Shown here: one piece after another, positions 10,324 to 21,407 of the stretch
How the letters are laid out: each line of letters starts with the position of its first letter
Position numbering within the stretch: the first letter of the stretch is position 1
Assembly: GCF_034387475.1 (NCBI RefSeq)
Contig: NZ_JAXCIL010000001.1
Location: forward strand, 310,001-374,000
Source: Pseudomonas sp. Teo4
Lineage (GTDB): Bacteria; Pseudomonadota; Gammaproteobacteria; Pseudomonadales; Pseudomonadaceae
Direction: 5' to 3'
Length of the DNA stretch: 64,000 bases
Program-made: the position numbers and the translations under genes
The notes under the pieces: model-generated
The model's input: the letters and a program-made list of their open reading frames with translations, nothing else
What the model was told of the DNA's origin: nothing
Database searches by the model: none

Positions 10324-10347
10324 GGAAGCGGTTGCCTAATAGTCAGG

Positions 10348-10358
10348 TTGTCAGACAA
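10348..10358. promoter_or_regulatory. Candidate LhgR operator before its own gene
   Basis: Perfect palindrome TTGTC-A-GACAA, 25 bp upstream of the regulator ATG at 10323, inside TCAGGTTGTCAGAC. That 14-base string recurs in front of lhgO, which supports a common binding protein. Confidence 0.65.
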
Positions 10359-10404
10359 TGCCTTTGAAAGGGCTGGCCTGTCAATTTTTCCGTGGGTTAG
10401 GGCC

Positions 10405-10468
10405 CTATCGCCGGCAAGCCGGCTCCTACAGTGACCTTGAGATTTGTGGGAGCGGGTTTACCCGCGAA
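10405..10468. repeat. Pair of inverted REP elements
   Basis: ATCGCCGGCAAGCCGGCTCC at about 10407 and an inverted relative (GTGGGAGCGGGTTTACCCGC) at about 10446. Both end in the GTAGGAGC/GTGGGAGC tail typical of P. putida REP sequences. They sit between the lhgR promoter and the 3' end of the next gene. Confidence 0.8.
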
Positions 10469-10487
10469 AGGGCCAGAACAGACGAAC

Positions 10488-10841
10488 TCAGAGTTCGCTG
10501 ATGAAGGTACCGGTACCCTCGAGGATATTGCCCAAGGTCAGCGCCACTTCTTCCAGGTCAGTTCCCTGCGAAGTCAGCACGATCTCCAGTGACTCATCGC
10601 CCTTCAACGCATCCCGATCACCGGCCGCCACCTCGATCAGCAGGCGCTGGGCGCTCAAGGTCACCTTCAACCCGTCCAGTGTCGACGGTTCGTCGTCCAG
10701 GGTCAGGTCGACCGTGTCTTCGTCCGGGTAACGGGTCAGCAGGAACATCTGCCCCTTGTCGCTGTGGCAGCACAGGGTCGCCATGTTGTCTTCTTCTTCA
10801 TCGCAGGGCGTGGCGAAGAGCAGGGCGGTTTTGATTTGCAT
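10488..10841 (-). CDS. Conserved small acidic protein of unknown function
   Basis: 117 residues, very acidic (CDEEEDN near residues 13-19, YPDEDTVDLTLDDEPS in the middle), with no signal peptide or membrane segment. Two adjacent cysteines occur in the motif ATLCCHSDKG. I do not recognise a named family. Strand choice is supported by the regular protein-like pattern and by the REP pair lying exactly at its 3' end; the plus-strand frames across it look like shadows. The ATG at 10841 is the first start available. It is transcribed away from gdhB across a 246-bp intergenic region that holds promoters in both directions. Confidence 0.7.
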   Translation of the reverse strand: MQIKTALLFATPCDEEEDNMATLCCHSDKGQMFLLTRYPDEDTVDLTLDDEPSTLDGLKVTLSAQRLLIEVAAGDRDALKGDESLEIVLTSQGTDLEEVALTLGNILEGTGTFISEL

Positions 10842-11087
10842 GGGCGGCTCGGATCAAAAGAATTGAGGGGGAATTCTGACAGCCTTGTACGCATCCATAA
10901 ACGTAAAGTTACCCCCCCTTGACCGAAATTGTCGCAGCGCTGCAAGCGGCAATGACTCATCAGTCGTTAAGCTTCGGCGAGCCCTGAACTTTACCGTCCG
11001 CCTTGCCAGGGGTTGGCTATCGTTGATCCCTACATGGCGCACGTAGCGACGCTTCAATTATTACAAAGCCCAAGCGGAGTACCACAG

Positions 11088-14000
11088 ATGGCGTTCTTCA
11101 CCGCAGCCAGCAAAGCCGACTTCCAGCATCAACTGCAAGCGGCCCTGGCGCAGCACATCAGCGAACAGTCCCTGCCACAAGTGGCGCTGTTCGCCGAGCA
11201 GTTCTTCGGCATCATCTCTCTGGACGAACTCACCCAGCGCAGGCTGTCCGACCTGGCCGGCTGCACGCTGTCTGCCTGGCGCATCATCGAGCGCTTCGAC
11301 CCCGAACAACCGCAGGTGCGGGTATACAACCCCGATTACGAGCGCAACGGCTGGCAGTCGACCCACACGGTGGTCGAGGTGCTGCACCACGACTTGCCGT
11401 TCCTGGTCGATTCGGTGCGCACCGAGTTGAACCGCCGCGGCTACAGCATCCACACCCTGCAGACCACGGTGCTCAGCGTTCGCCGTGGCGCCAAGGGCGA
11501 ACTGCTCGAACTGCTGCCCAAGGGCACCCAGGGCGAGGGCGTGCGCCACGAATCGCTGATGTACCTGGAGATCGACCGTTGCGCCAATGCCGCCGAGCTG
11601 ACGGTGCTGGCCCGTGAAATCGAGCAGGTGCTGGCCGAAGTGCGGGTAGCGGTCGCTGACTTCGAGCCGATGAAGGCCAAGTTGCGTGAAGTCGTAGGCC
11701 TGGTGGAGCAGACACCGTTCGCCCCGGTGCAGCATGAAAAGGCCGAGGTCAAGGCATTCCTCGAGTGGTTGCTGGACAACCATTTCACCTTCCTCGGCTA
11801 TGAAGAGTTCACGGTCCAGGACGACGGCGCTGGCGGCCAGATGGCCTATGACGAACAGTCGTTCCTCGGCCTGCCACGGCGCCTGCGCGTGGGCCTGACC
11901 GCCGAAGAGCTGCGTATCGAAGACTACGCCGTGGCCTACCTCAACGAGCCGCTGCTGCTGTCCTTCGCCAAGGCCGCGCTGCCCAGCCGCGTGCACCGCC
12001 CGGCTTACCCGGACTACGTGTCGATTCGTCAGCTCGATGCCGACGGCAAGGTCATCAAGGAACACCGCTTCATGGGCCTGTACACCTCGTCGGTGTACGG
12101 CGAAAGCGTGCATGCCATTCCCTACATCCGCGTCAAGGTCAACGAAGTCGAGCGCCGCTCGGGCTTCGATCCGAAGGCGCACCTGGGCAAAGAGCTGGCC
12201 CAGGTGCTGGAGGTGCTGCCGCGCGACGACCTGTTCCAGACCCCGATCGACGAGCTGTTCAGCACCGTGATGGCGATCGTGCAGATTCAGGAGCGCAACA
12301 AGATCCGCGTGTTCCTGCGCAAGGACCCGTACGGCCGCTTCTGCTACTGCCTGGCCTACGTGCCGCGGGAAATCTATTCCACCGAAGTGCGTCAGAAGAT
12401 CCAGCAGGTGCTGATGGAGCGCCTGAAGGCCAGCGACTGCGAGTTCTGGACCTTCTTCTCCGAGTCGGTGCTGGCGCGTGTGCAACTGATTCTGCGGGTC
12501 GATCCGAAGAACCGCATCGACATCGACCCGCAACAGCTGGAAAACGAAGTGATCCAGGCGTGCCGCTCGTGGCACGACGACTATTCGGCGCTGGTGGTCG
12601 AGAACTTCGGCGAGGCCCAGGGCACCAATATTCTGGCCGACTTCCCCAAAGGCTTCCCGGCCGGCTACCGCGAACGCTTCCCTGCGCATTCGGCGGTGGT
12701 CGACCTGCAGCACGTGCTGGCACTGTCCGAAAACAGGCCGTTGGCCATGAGTTTCTACCAGCCGCTGACCCGTCTGGGCGAGCGCCTGCTGCACTGCAAG
12801 CTTTACCACGCCGATACGCCGCTGGCGCTGTCCGACGTGCTGCCGATCCTGGAAAACCTCGGCCTGCGCGTGCTGGGTGAGTTCCCATACCGACTGCGCC
12901 ACGCCAGCGGCCGCGAATACTGGATTCACGATTTCGCCTTCACCTACAGCGAAGGCCTGAGCCTGGATATCCAGCAGCTCAACGATATCTTGCAGGACGC
13001 GTTCGTCCACATCGTCAAAGGCGATGCCGAGAACGACGCCTTCAACCGCCTGGTACTGACTGCCGGCCTGCCATGGCGCGATGTGGCACTGCTGCGCGCC
13101 TATGCCCGTTACCTCAAGCAGATTCGCCTGGGCTTCGACCTGGGTTACATCGCCAGCACCCTGAACAACCATACCGACATCGCCCGTGAGCTGACCCGGT
13201 TGTTCAAGACCCGTTTCTACCTGGCGCGCAAGCTCACCCAGGACGACCTGGACGACAAGCAGCAGCGCCTGGAACAGGCGATTCTCAGCGCCCTGGACGA
13301 TGTTCAGGTGCTCAACGAGGACCGCATCCTGCGCCGCTACCTGGACCTGATCAAGGCCACGCTGCGGACCAACTTCTATCAACCGGACGCCAACGGGCAA
13401 AACAAGTCGTACTTCAGCTTCAAGTTCAACCCCAAGCTGATTCCTGAACTGCCTAAACCCGTGCCGAAGTTCGAGATCTTCGTCTATTCGCCACGGGTCG
13501 AGGGTGTGCACCTGCGCTTTGGCAACGTCGCCCGTGGCGGCCTGCGCTGGTCGGACCGCGAGGAAGACTTCCGCACCGAAGTGCTGGGCCTGGTGAAAGC
13601 CCAGCAGGTGAAGAACTCGGTGATCGTGCCGGTCGGTGCCAAGGGTGGCTTCCTGCCGCGCCGCTTGCCATTGGGCGGCACCCGTGACGAGATCGCCGCC
13701 GAGGGTGTGGCCTGCTACCGCATCTTCATCTCCGGCCTGCTGGACATTACCGACAACCTCAAAGAAGGCGGCGTGGTGCCACCGGCCAACGTGGTGCGTC
13801 ACGACGATGACGACCCGTACCTGGTGGTGGCGGCGGACAAAGGCACCGCGACCTTCTCCGACATCGCCAACGGCATCGCCATCGACTATGGCTTCTGGCT
13901 GGGCGATGCCTTTGCCTCTGGCGGTTCGGCCGGCTACGACCACAAGAAAATGGGCATCACCGCCCGTGGCGCCTGGGTCGGCGTGCAGCGCCACTTCCGC

Positions 14001-15953
14001 GAGCGCGGCATCAACGTGCAAGAAGACCCGATCACCGTGATCGGCATCGGCGACATGGCCGGTGATGTGTTCGGCAACGGCTTGCTGATGTCCGACAAAC
14101 TGCAACTGGTGGCGGCGTTCAACCACCTGCATATCTTCATCGACCCGAACCCGGACCCGGCCACCAGCTTCGCCGAGCGCCAGCGCCTGTTCGACCTGCC
14201 GCGTTCGGCCTGGAGCGACTACGACACCAGCATCATGTCCGAAGGCGGCGGTATCTTCCCGCGCAGCGCCAAGAGCATCGCCATCAGCCCGCAGATGAAA
14301 GAGCGCTTCGCCATCGAGGCCGACCGCCTGACCCCGACCGAGCTGCTGCACGCGTTGCTGCAGGCGCCGGTGGACTTGCTGTGGAACGGCGGTATCGGCA
14401 CCTATGTGAAGGCCAGCACTGAAAGCCACGCCGATGTCGGCGACAAGGCCAACGACGCGCTGCGGGTCAACGGCAACGAACTGCGCTGCAAGGTGGTGGG
14501 TGAGGGCGGCAACCTCGGCATGACCCAGCTTGGCCGGGTCGAGTTTGGCCTGCATGGCGGCGCCACCAACACCGACTTCATCGACAACGCCGGTGGCGTG
14601 GACTGCTCCGACCACGAGGTCAACATCAAGATCCTGCTCAACGAAGTGGTGCAGGGTGGCGACATGACCGAGAAGCAGCGCAACCAGCTGCTCGGCAGCA
14701 TGACCGATGAAGTGGCCGGCCTGGTGCTGGGCAACAACTACAAGCAGACCCAGGCTTTGTCCCTGGCAGCCCGCCGCGCCCGCGAGCGGATTGCTGAATA
14801 CAAGCGCCTGATGGCCGACCTCGAAGGCCGTGGCAAGCTGGACCGCGCCATCGAGTTCCTGCCGTCTGAGGAACAGCTGGCCGAGCGCCTGGCCGCTGGC
14901 CAGGGCCTGACCCGCGCCGAGCTGTCGGTGCTGATCTCGTACAGCAAGATCGACCTCAAGGAGCAACTGCTCAAGTCGCTGGTGCCGGACGACGACTACC
15001 TGACCCGCGACATGGAAACCGCGTTCCCGCCGTCGCTGGTCAGCAAGTTCGCCGAAGCCATGCGCCGCCATCGCCTGAAGCGTGAGATCGTCAGCACCCA
15101 GATCGCCAACGACCTGGTCAACAACATGGGCATCACCTTCGTGCAGCGCCTGAAGGAGTCGACCGGCATGAGCCCGGCCAACGTGGCCGGCGCCTATGTG
15201 ATCGTGCGCGATATCTTCCACCTGCCGCACTGGTTCCGTCAGATCGAAGCCCTGGACTATCAGGTGCCGGCCGAGGTCCAACTGACCCTGATGGATGAGC
15301 TGATGCGCCTGGGCCGTCGCGCCACCCGATGGTTCCTGCGCAGCCGGCGCAACGAGCAGGATGCCGGGCGAGACACCGCGCACTTCGGGCCGAAGATCGC
15401 GCAGCTGGGGCTCAAGCTCGACGAACTGCTCGAAGGGCCGACCCGTGAGCGCTGGATGGTTCGCTACCAGAGCTTCGTCGACGCCGGCGTGCCGGAACTG
15501 TTGGCGCGCATGGTGGCTGGCACCAGCCACCTGTATACGCTGTTGCCGATCATCGAGGCGGCCGACGTCACCGGGCATGACCCAGCGCAGGTGGCCAAGG
15601 CGTTCTTTGCCGTGGGCAGCGCGTTCGACCTGACCTGGTACCTGCAGGAGGTCAGCAACCTGACGGTCGAGAACAACTGGCAGGCCCTGGCCCGCGAGTC
15701 GTTCCGCGACGACATCGACCTGCAGCAGCGGGCGATCACCATCTCTGTACTGCAGATGGCCGATGCTCCGCAGGACATGGACGCCCGCGTGGCCCTGTGG
15801 GCCGAGCAGCACCGGGTGATGGTCGAGCGCTGGCGCGCCATGCTGGACGACCTGCGCAACGCACCGGGTACTGACTATGCGATGTATGCGGTGGCCAACC
15901 GTGAGCTGGTCGACCTGGCGATGAGTGGGCAGGCGGCGGTGGTGCCGTCCTGA
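11088..15953 (+). CDS. gdhB: NAD-specific glutamate dehydrogenase, large (180 kDa class)
   Basis: 1621 residues from the ATG at 11088 (MAFFTAASKADFQHQLQ). This start is chosen over one at 11013 because a GGAG precedes it and the family begins here. It oxidatively deaminates glutamate to 2-oxoglutarate and ammonia, for catabolism of glutamate and related amino acids. The N-terminal half carries ACT-like regulatory segments (VVEVLHHDLPFLVDSVRTEL). The catalytic core includes FGNVARGGLRWSDREEDFR, VPVGAKGGFLPRRLP and the dinucleotide-binding region VIGIGDMAGDVFGNGLL. No frameshift is seen over 4.9 kb, which matters when judging the indels in the moxR-bat operon. A terminator follows 16 bp after the stop. 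Confidence 0.96.
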   Translation: MAFFTAASKADFQHQLQAALAQHISEQSLPQVALFAEQFFGIISLDELTQRRLSDLAGCTLSAWRIIERFDPEQPQVRVYNPDYERNGWQSTHTVVEVLHHDLPFLVDSVRTELNRRGYSIHTLQTTVLSVRRGAKGELLELLPKGTQGEGVRHESLMYLEIDRCANAAELTVLAREIEQVLAEVRVAVADFEPMKAKLREVVGLVEQTPFAPVQHEKAEVKAFLEWLLDNHFTFLGYEEFTVQDDGAGGQMAYDEQSFLGLPRRLRVGLTAEELRIEDYAVAYLNEPLLLSFAKAALPSRVHRPAYPDYVSIRQLDADGKVIKEHRFMGLYTSSVYGESVHAIPYIRVKVNEVERRSGFDPKAHLGKELAQVLEVLPRDDLFQTPIDELFSTVMAIVQIQERNKIRVFLRKDPYGRFCYCLAYVPREIYSTEVRQKIQQVLMERLKASDCEFWTFFSESVLARVQLILRVDPKNRIDIDPQQLENEVIQACRSWHDDYSALVVENFGEAQGTNILADFPKGFPAGYRERFPAHSAVVDLQHVLALSENRPLAMSFYQPLTRLGERLLHCKLYHADTPLALSDVLPILENLGLRVLGEFPYRLRHASGREYWIHDFAFTYSEGLSLDIQQLNDILQDAFVHIVKGDAENDAFNRLVLTAGLPWRDVALLRAYARYLKQIRLGFDLGYIASTLNNHTDIARELTRLFKTRFYLARKLTQDDLDDKQQRLEQAILSALDDVQVLNEDRILRRYLDLIKATLRTNFYQPDANGQNKSYFSFKFNPKLIPELPKPVPKFEIFVYSPRVEGVHLRFGNVARGGLRWSDREEDFRTEVLGLVKAQQVKNSVIVPVGAKGGFLPRRLPLGGTRDEIAAEGVACYRIFISGLLDITDNLKEGGVVPPANVVRHDDDDPYLVVAADKGTATFSDIANGIAIDYGFWLGDAFASGGSAGYDHKKMGITARGAWVGVQRHFRERGINVQEDPITVIGIGDMAGDVFGNGLLMSDKLQLVAAFNHLHIFIDPNPDPATSFAERQRLFDLPRSAWSDYDTSIMSEGGGIFPRSAKSIAISPQMKERFAIEADRLTPTELLHALLQAPVDLLWNGGIGTYVKASTESHADVGDKANDALRVNGNELRCKVVGEGGNLGMTQLGRVEFGLHGGATNTDFIDNAGGVDCSDHEVNIKILLNEVVQGGDMTEKQRNQLLGSMTDEVAGLVLGNNYKQTQALSLAARRARERIAEYKRLMADLEGRGKLDRAIEFLPSEEQLAERLAAGQGLTRAELSVLISYSKIDLKEQLLKSLVPDDDYLTRDMETAFPPSLVSKFAEAMRRHRLKREIVSTQIANDLVNNMGITFVQRLKESTGMSPANVAGAYVIVRDIFHLPHWFRQIEALDYQVPAEVQLTLMDELMRLGRRATRWFLRSRRNEQDAGRDTAHFGPKIAQLGLKLDELLEGPTRERWMVRYQSFVDAGVPELLARMVAGTSHLYTLLPIIEAADVTGHDPAQVAKAFFAVGSAFDLTWYLQEVSNLTVENNWQALARESFRDDIDLQQRAITISVLQMADAPQDMDARVALWAEQHRVMVERWRAMLDDLRNAPGTDYAMYAVANRELVDLAMSGQAAVVPS

Positions 15954-15968
15954 TCCCAGCGCTGAAAT

Positions 15969-16002
15969 GAAAAAGCCCCGGCAGTGATGCTGGGGCTTTT
16001 TT
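15969..16002 (+). terminator. Rho-independent terminator of gdhB
   Basis: AAAAAGCCCC, a loop holding GGCAGTGATGC, then TGGGGCTTTTTT. It is a GC stem followed by a T run just after the gdhB stop. Confidence 0.9.
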
Positions 16003-16037
16003 GTTGGGTTTGCCTTCGGTTCTATGGTGTTGCGCAG

Positions 16038-16260
16038 ATCGAGCGCCGCCCGCGCGGCGCATCGCGAGCAAGGCTCGCTCCTACGTTTGTTTCGGGCCAA
16101 TTATGCCTGTGGGATCTGCGCGCGACGCTTTGGCGCATGGCTTGATATCGCGTCGTACAAACAAGGCGGTCGCGCGCGCCTGTCACAGGCGTTATTGGCC
16201 TTAAACAAACGTAGGAGCGAGCCTTGCTCGCGATGCGCCGCGCGGGCGGCGCTCGGTCTC
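16038..16260. repeat. Large palindromic repeat of about 220 bp (REPIN-like)
   Basis: A near-perfect inverted repeat of about 52 bp (left arm near 16038-16092, right arm near 16206-16258). It contains GCGCCGCCCGCGCGGCGC followed by ATCGCGAGCAAGGCTCGCTC. The space between is itself partly inverted (GGCCAAT...CCTGTG against CACAGGCG...ATTGGCC; GCGACGC against GCGTCGT). It is a different family from the GCCGGCAAGCCGGC REPs elsewhere in the window. It fills the gap between gdhB and the ppsR 3' end; no gene was seen in it. Confidence 0.85.
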
Positions 16261-16293
16261 ACAGGCGGCAAAAGACCCAAGACGAACCCCGCC

Positions 16294-17112
16294 TTACTTG
16301 AACCTGCGCTCCACGCCTTTCTCCACCAAGATCTTCGCCGAAATCTCCTCCACCGAAAAATGCGTGGAGTTGATGTTGGGAATGTTCTCCCGGCGGAACA
16401 GGTTCTCCACCTCACGCACCTCGAACTCGCACTGGGCAAAGCTCGAATAGCGGCTGTTGGGCTTGCGCTCGTGGCGGATGGCGGTCAGGCGGTCGGGGTC
16501 GATGGTCAGGCCAAACAGCTTTTGCTGATGCTTCTTCAACACCGCCGGCAGCTGCAGGCGCTCCATGTCGTCTTCGGTCAACGGGTAGTTCGCGGCGCGG
16601 ATACCGAACTGCATGGCCATGTACAGGCAGGTAGGCGTCTTGCCGCAACGCGACACGCCCACCAGAATCAGGTCGGCCTTGTCGTAGTAATGGGTGCGCG
16701 CGCCGTCATCGTTGTCCAGGGCGAAGTTGACCGCCTCGATGCGTTCCATGTAGTTGGAATTGCCGCCAATCGAGTGGGATTTACCGACTGAATACGACGA
16801 ATGGGCAGTCAATTCCTGCTCAAGTGGGGATAAAAACGTCGAAAAGATGTCGATCATGAAGCCGTTCGACGTGGCCAGGATCTCGCGGATGTCCTGGTTG
16901 ACGATGGTGTCGAAGATGATCGGGCGCATGCCGTCGCGCTCAGCCGCGGCGTTGATTTGCGCAACCATGGTCCGTGCTTTGTCCGGCGTATCGATGTACG
17001 GACGAGTGAATTTGTTGAACGGAATGCTATCGAATTGAGCGAGCAGGCTCTGGCCCAGAGTCTCGGCAGTGATGCCGGTGCCATCGGAGATGAAGAACGC
17101 GGTTCTTTTCAT
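16294..17112 (-). CDS. ppsR: PEP synthase regulatory protein (bifunctional kinase/pyrophosphorylase)
   Basis: 272 residues from the ATG at 17112 ([17 protein letters not shown]), the usual family start; an in-frame ATG two codons earlier exists. DUF299 proteins inactivate PEP synthase by ADP-dependent phosphorylation and reactivate it by Pi-dependent dephosphorylation. The P-loop-like motif [15 protein letters not shown] lies near residue 150, and the family motifs NYPLTEDD and LFGLTIDP follow. It is divergent from ppsA across 177 bp, the standard arrangement in Pseudomonas. Confidence 0.95.
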   Translation of the reverse strand: MKRTAFFISDGTGITAETLGQSLLAQFDSIPFNKFTRPYIDTPDKARTMVAQINAAAERDGMRPIIFDTIVNQDIREILATSNGFMIDIFSTFLSPLEQELTAHSSYSVGKSHSIGGNSNYMERIEAVNFALDNDDGARTHYYDKADLILVGVSRCGKTPTCLYMAMQFGIRAANYPLTEDDMERLQLPAVLKKHQQKLFGLTIDPDRLTAIRHERKPNSRYSSFAQCEFEVREVENLFRRENIPNINSTHFSVEEISAKILVEKGVERRFK

Positions 17113-17289
17113 TTGCATTCTGGGCCTTAAGCTGATGACGTTTCTTGGATATGATAAGTTCGGTTTGCCGAATGCGGCTGTCGGCATTCTCACTTATTTT
17201 CCAGGTACAGGCCACAAGCGTCCGGCCAAGTCAAAACAGGCAGGCGGGCGCCCTTGAGCTTTTCCAATACAGTTAGTGGAGAGATCACC

Positions 17290-19665
<2,376 letters not shown>

Positions 19666-19675
19666 TGCGGTAAAA

Positions 19676-19703
19676 CGCGGGGGTGCGTCTGGCGCGCCCC
19701 CGC
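19676..19703 (+). terminator. Hairpin after ppsA, possible terminator
   Basis: GCGGGGGTGCG and CGCGCCCCCGC form a strong stem 10 bp after the ppsA stop. No clear T run follows, so termination is less certain. Confidence 0.5.
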
Positions 19704-19767
19704 CTGGTTTCATCCAGGGCGAGTTCCAGTAATGGTTCCCGCCCTTTTTTGTGCACCACGCAACCTT

Positions 19768-20760
19768 ATGCATAGCAGCAGCACTTTATTTCCCGTGGCT
19801 TTGCTCAGTGCCGAGCGCCGCGGCGACCTCAGCGAAGACGTGTACCGGATCAAGGCTGGCAACAGCCCGGACCCGAGCGTCGAGCTGGCTTTGACCCGCC
19901 TGGGGATGGCCGATCAGACCCGCGCCCAAGGCGTGCCGGTCATTCTTCTGCACGGCAGTTTCTCTAACCGTCGCTTCTGGTATTCGCCCAAAGGCATTGG
20001 GTTGGGCGCCTACCTGGCACGGGCAGGGTTCGATGTATGGATTCCGGAAATGCGTGGCCATGGTCTTTCGCCGCGCAATCGTCAGTGGCGGCATAACCGC
20101 GTAGCCGACTACGCCTGCCACGATCTGCCGGTGATTGCCGCGTTTATCCAGGAAAAGACCGGGCAGGCACCGCACTGGGTCGGCCATTCGCTGGGGGGTA
20201 CCACCTTGGCAGCGGCCCTGGGTGGTGGTTATCTGGAGCCGGAGCGGGTGGCCAGTGCCGCGTTCTTCGGTACTCAGGTCAGCCGCGTCTACTGGCCCTT
20301 GAAAGTGCCGCCGGTGGCCTGGGGCGCGCGTCTGGTGCTCAAGCGCTTCGCGCAGATTTCCGGTACGCGCCTCAAGCGTGGGCCTGAGGATGAGCCGATT
20401 GGCCTGGCCCTGGAAAGCATGCGTTGGCACGGTCTGTTCGGCCGTTTTGGCGGCAAGCAGGGCGACTGGTGGGCTGGCTTGGCAGATGTCGATGTGCCGG
20501 TGCTGGCGGTGGCGGGCGCGGCGGACTTCCAGGACCCGGTGTGGGCCTGCCGCAAGCTTTTCGAGCAATTGGGCGGCGAACGCAAGCAGTTCCTCAGGCT
20601 GGGCCGCGAGGAAGGTTTCGATGCGTTCGGGCATGTCGACATGCTGGTGAGCAAGGCGGCGCAAGCTCAGGTATGGCCGTTGGTGGAGCGCTGGTTGCGT
20701 GACCCGCTGTTGCCGGTGCATGAAACGACGGTGGTGCGCGAGCCTGTTGCAGTCAACTGA
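19768..20760 (+). CDS. Alpha/beta hydrolase
   Basis: 330 residues from the ATG at 19768 (MHSSSTLFPVALLSAER). The alpha/beta-hydrolase pattern is clear: VILLHGSFSNRRFW (oxyanion region), PEMRGHGLSPRN, the nucleophile elbow WVGHSLGGTTLAAAL (Ser near residue 148), a late Asp in VAGAADFQDP and a His in FGHVDML. No signal peptide. The substrate is unknown; related Pseudomonas proteins beside ppsA are annotated only as hydrolases. The stop codon lies inside a near-perfect inverted repeat. Confidence 0.85.
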   Translation: MHSSSTLFPVALLSAERRGDLSEDVYRIKAGNSPDPSVELALTRLGMADQTRAQGVPVILLHGSFSNRRFWYSPKGIGLGAYLARAGFDVWIPEMRGHGLSPRNRQWRHNRVADYACHDLPVIAAFIQEKTGQAPHWVGHSLGGTTLAAALGGGYLEPERVASAAFFGTQVSRVYWPLKVPPVAWGARLVLKRFAQISGTRLKRGPEDEPIGLALESMRWHGLFGRFGGKQGDWWAGLADVDVPVLAVAGAADFQDPVWACRKLFEQLGGERKQFLRLGREEGFDAFGHVDMLVSKAAQAQVWPLVERWLRDPLLPVHETTVVREPVAVN

Positions 20761-20775
20761 ACTTCAGTTGACTGC
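20749..20775. terminator. Inverted repeat spanning the hydrolase stop
   Basis: GCAGTCAACTGAA and TTCAGTTGACTGC face each other with a one-base centre and include the TGA stop. It would form a tight hairpin, but no T run follows, so it may be a weak terminator or a protein-binding site. Confidence 0.45.
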
Positions 20776-20812
20776 TCGGTCGCGGATGACTGCAACCCGC
20801 TCTGCGGTGTAG

Positions 20813-20870
20813 CCTTGCCTGACATACCGCTTTCGTTGTGACCTTGCCTGACATACCGCTTTCGTTGTGA
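20813..20870. repeat. Perfect 29-bp tandem duplication upstream of rraA
   Basis: Two exact copies of a 29-bp unit that begins CCTTGCCTGACATACCGC and ends TTTCGTTGTGA, at 20813-20841 and 20842-20870. It ends just before the rraA ribosome-binding site (ACAGGAGC), so it lies in the rraA leader or promoter. Confidence 0.9.
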
Positions 20871-20886
20871 CTGACAGGAGCTTCCC

Positions 20887-21378
20887 ATGCAGCATTACGT
20901 AACGCCCGACCTGTGCGACGCCTACCCGGACCTGGTCCAGGTGCTGGAGCCGATGTTCAGCAACTTCGGTGGCCGCGATTCCTTCGGCGGCCAGATCGTC
21001 ACCATCAAGTGCTTCGAAGACAACTCGCTGGTCAAGGAGCAAGTCGAGCTCGATGGCAAGGGCAAGGTCCTGGTGGTCGACGGTGGTGGCTCGCTGCGCC
21101 GCGCCTTGTTGGGTGACATGCTGGCCGAGAAGGCTGCCAAGAACGGCTGGGAAGGCCTGGTGATCTACGGCTGTGTGCGCGATGTGGACGTGCTCATCCA
21201 GACCGATGTCGGTGTGCAGGCCTTGGCCAGCCACCCGATGAAGACCGACAAGCGTGGTATCGGCGACCTCAACGTGGTCGTGACCTTCGCTGGGGTGACC
21301 TTCCGCCCGGGCGAGTACGTGTACGCCGACAACAATGGCGTGATTGTCTCGCCAAGCCCGCTGAAGATGCCGGAGTGA
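20887..21378 (+). CDS. rraA: RraA family protein (RNase E regulator-like)
   Basis: 163 residues ([18 protein letters not shown]). It matches the RraA fold family: [56 protein letters not shown] and [17 protein letters not shown]. In E. coli RraA binds RNase E and slows mRNA decay; some homologues are HMG/CHA aldolases. The GDML-x20-RD pattern associated with aldolase activity is present (GDMLAEK ... CVRDVD), so enzyme activity is possible. GGAG lies at a good distance before the ATG. Confidence 0.9.
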   Translation: MQHYVTPDLCDAYPDLVQVLEPMFSNFGGRDSFGGQIVTIKCFEDNSLVKEQVELDGKGKVLVVDGGGSLRRALLGDMLAEKAAKNGWEGLVIYGCVRDVDVLIQTDVGVQALASHPMKTDKRGIGDLNVVVTFAGVTFRPGEYVYADNNGVIVSPSPLKMPE

Positions 21379-21407
21379 CATGCGCCGCGCGCGCTGATGG
21401 AGTGTTG

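Noticed and set aside
11061..16100. 1679-codon open frame antisense to gdhB
   Set aside because: GC-rich third positions keep the opposite strand open. The translation is low-complexity in His, Gln, Val and Asp with no domain, while the plus strand encodes a complete known enzyme.
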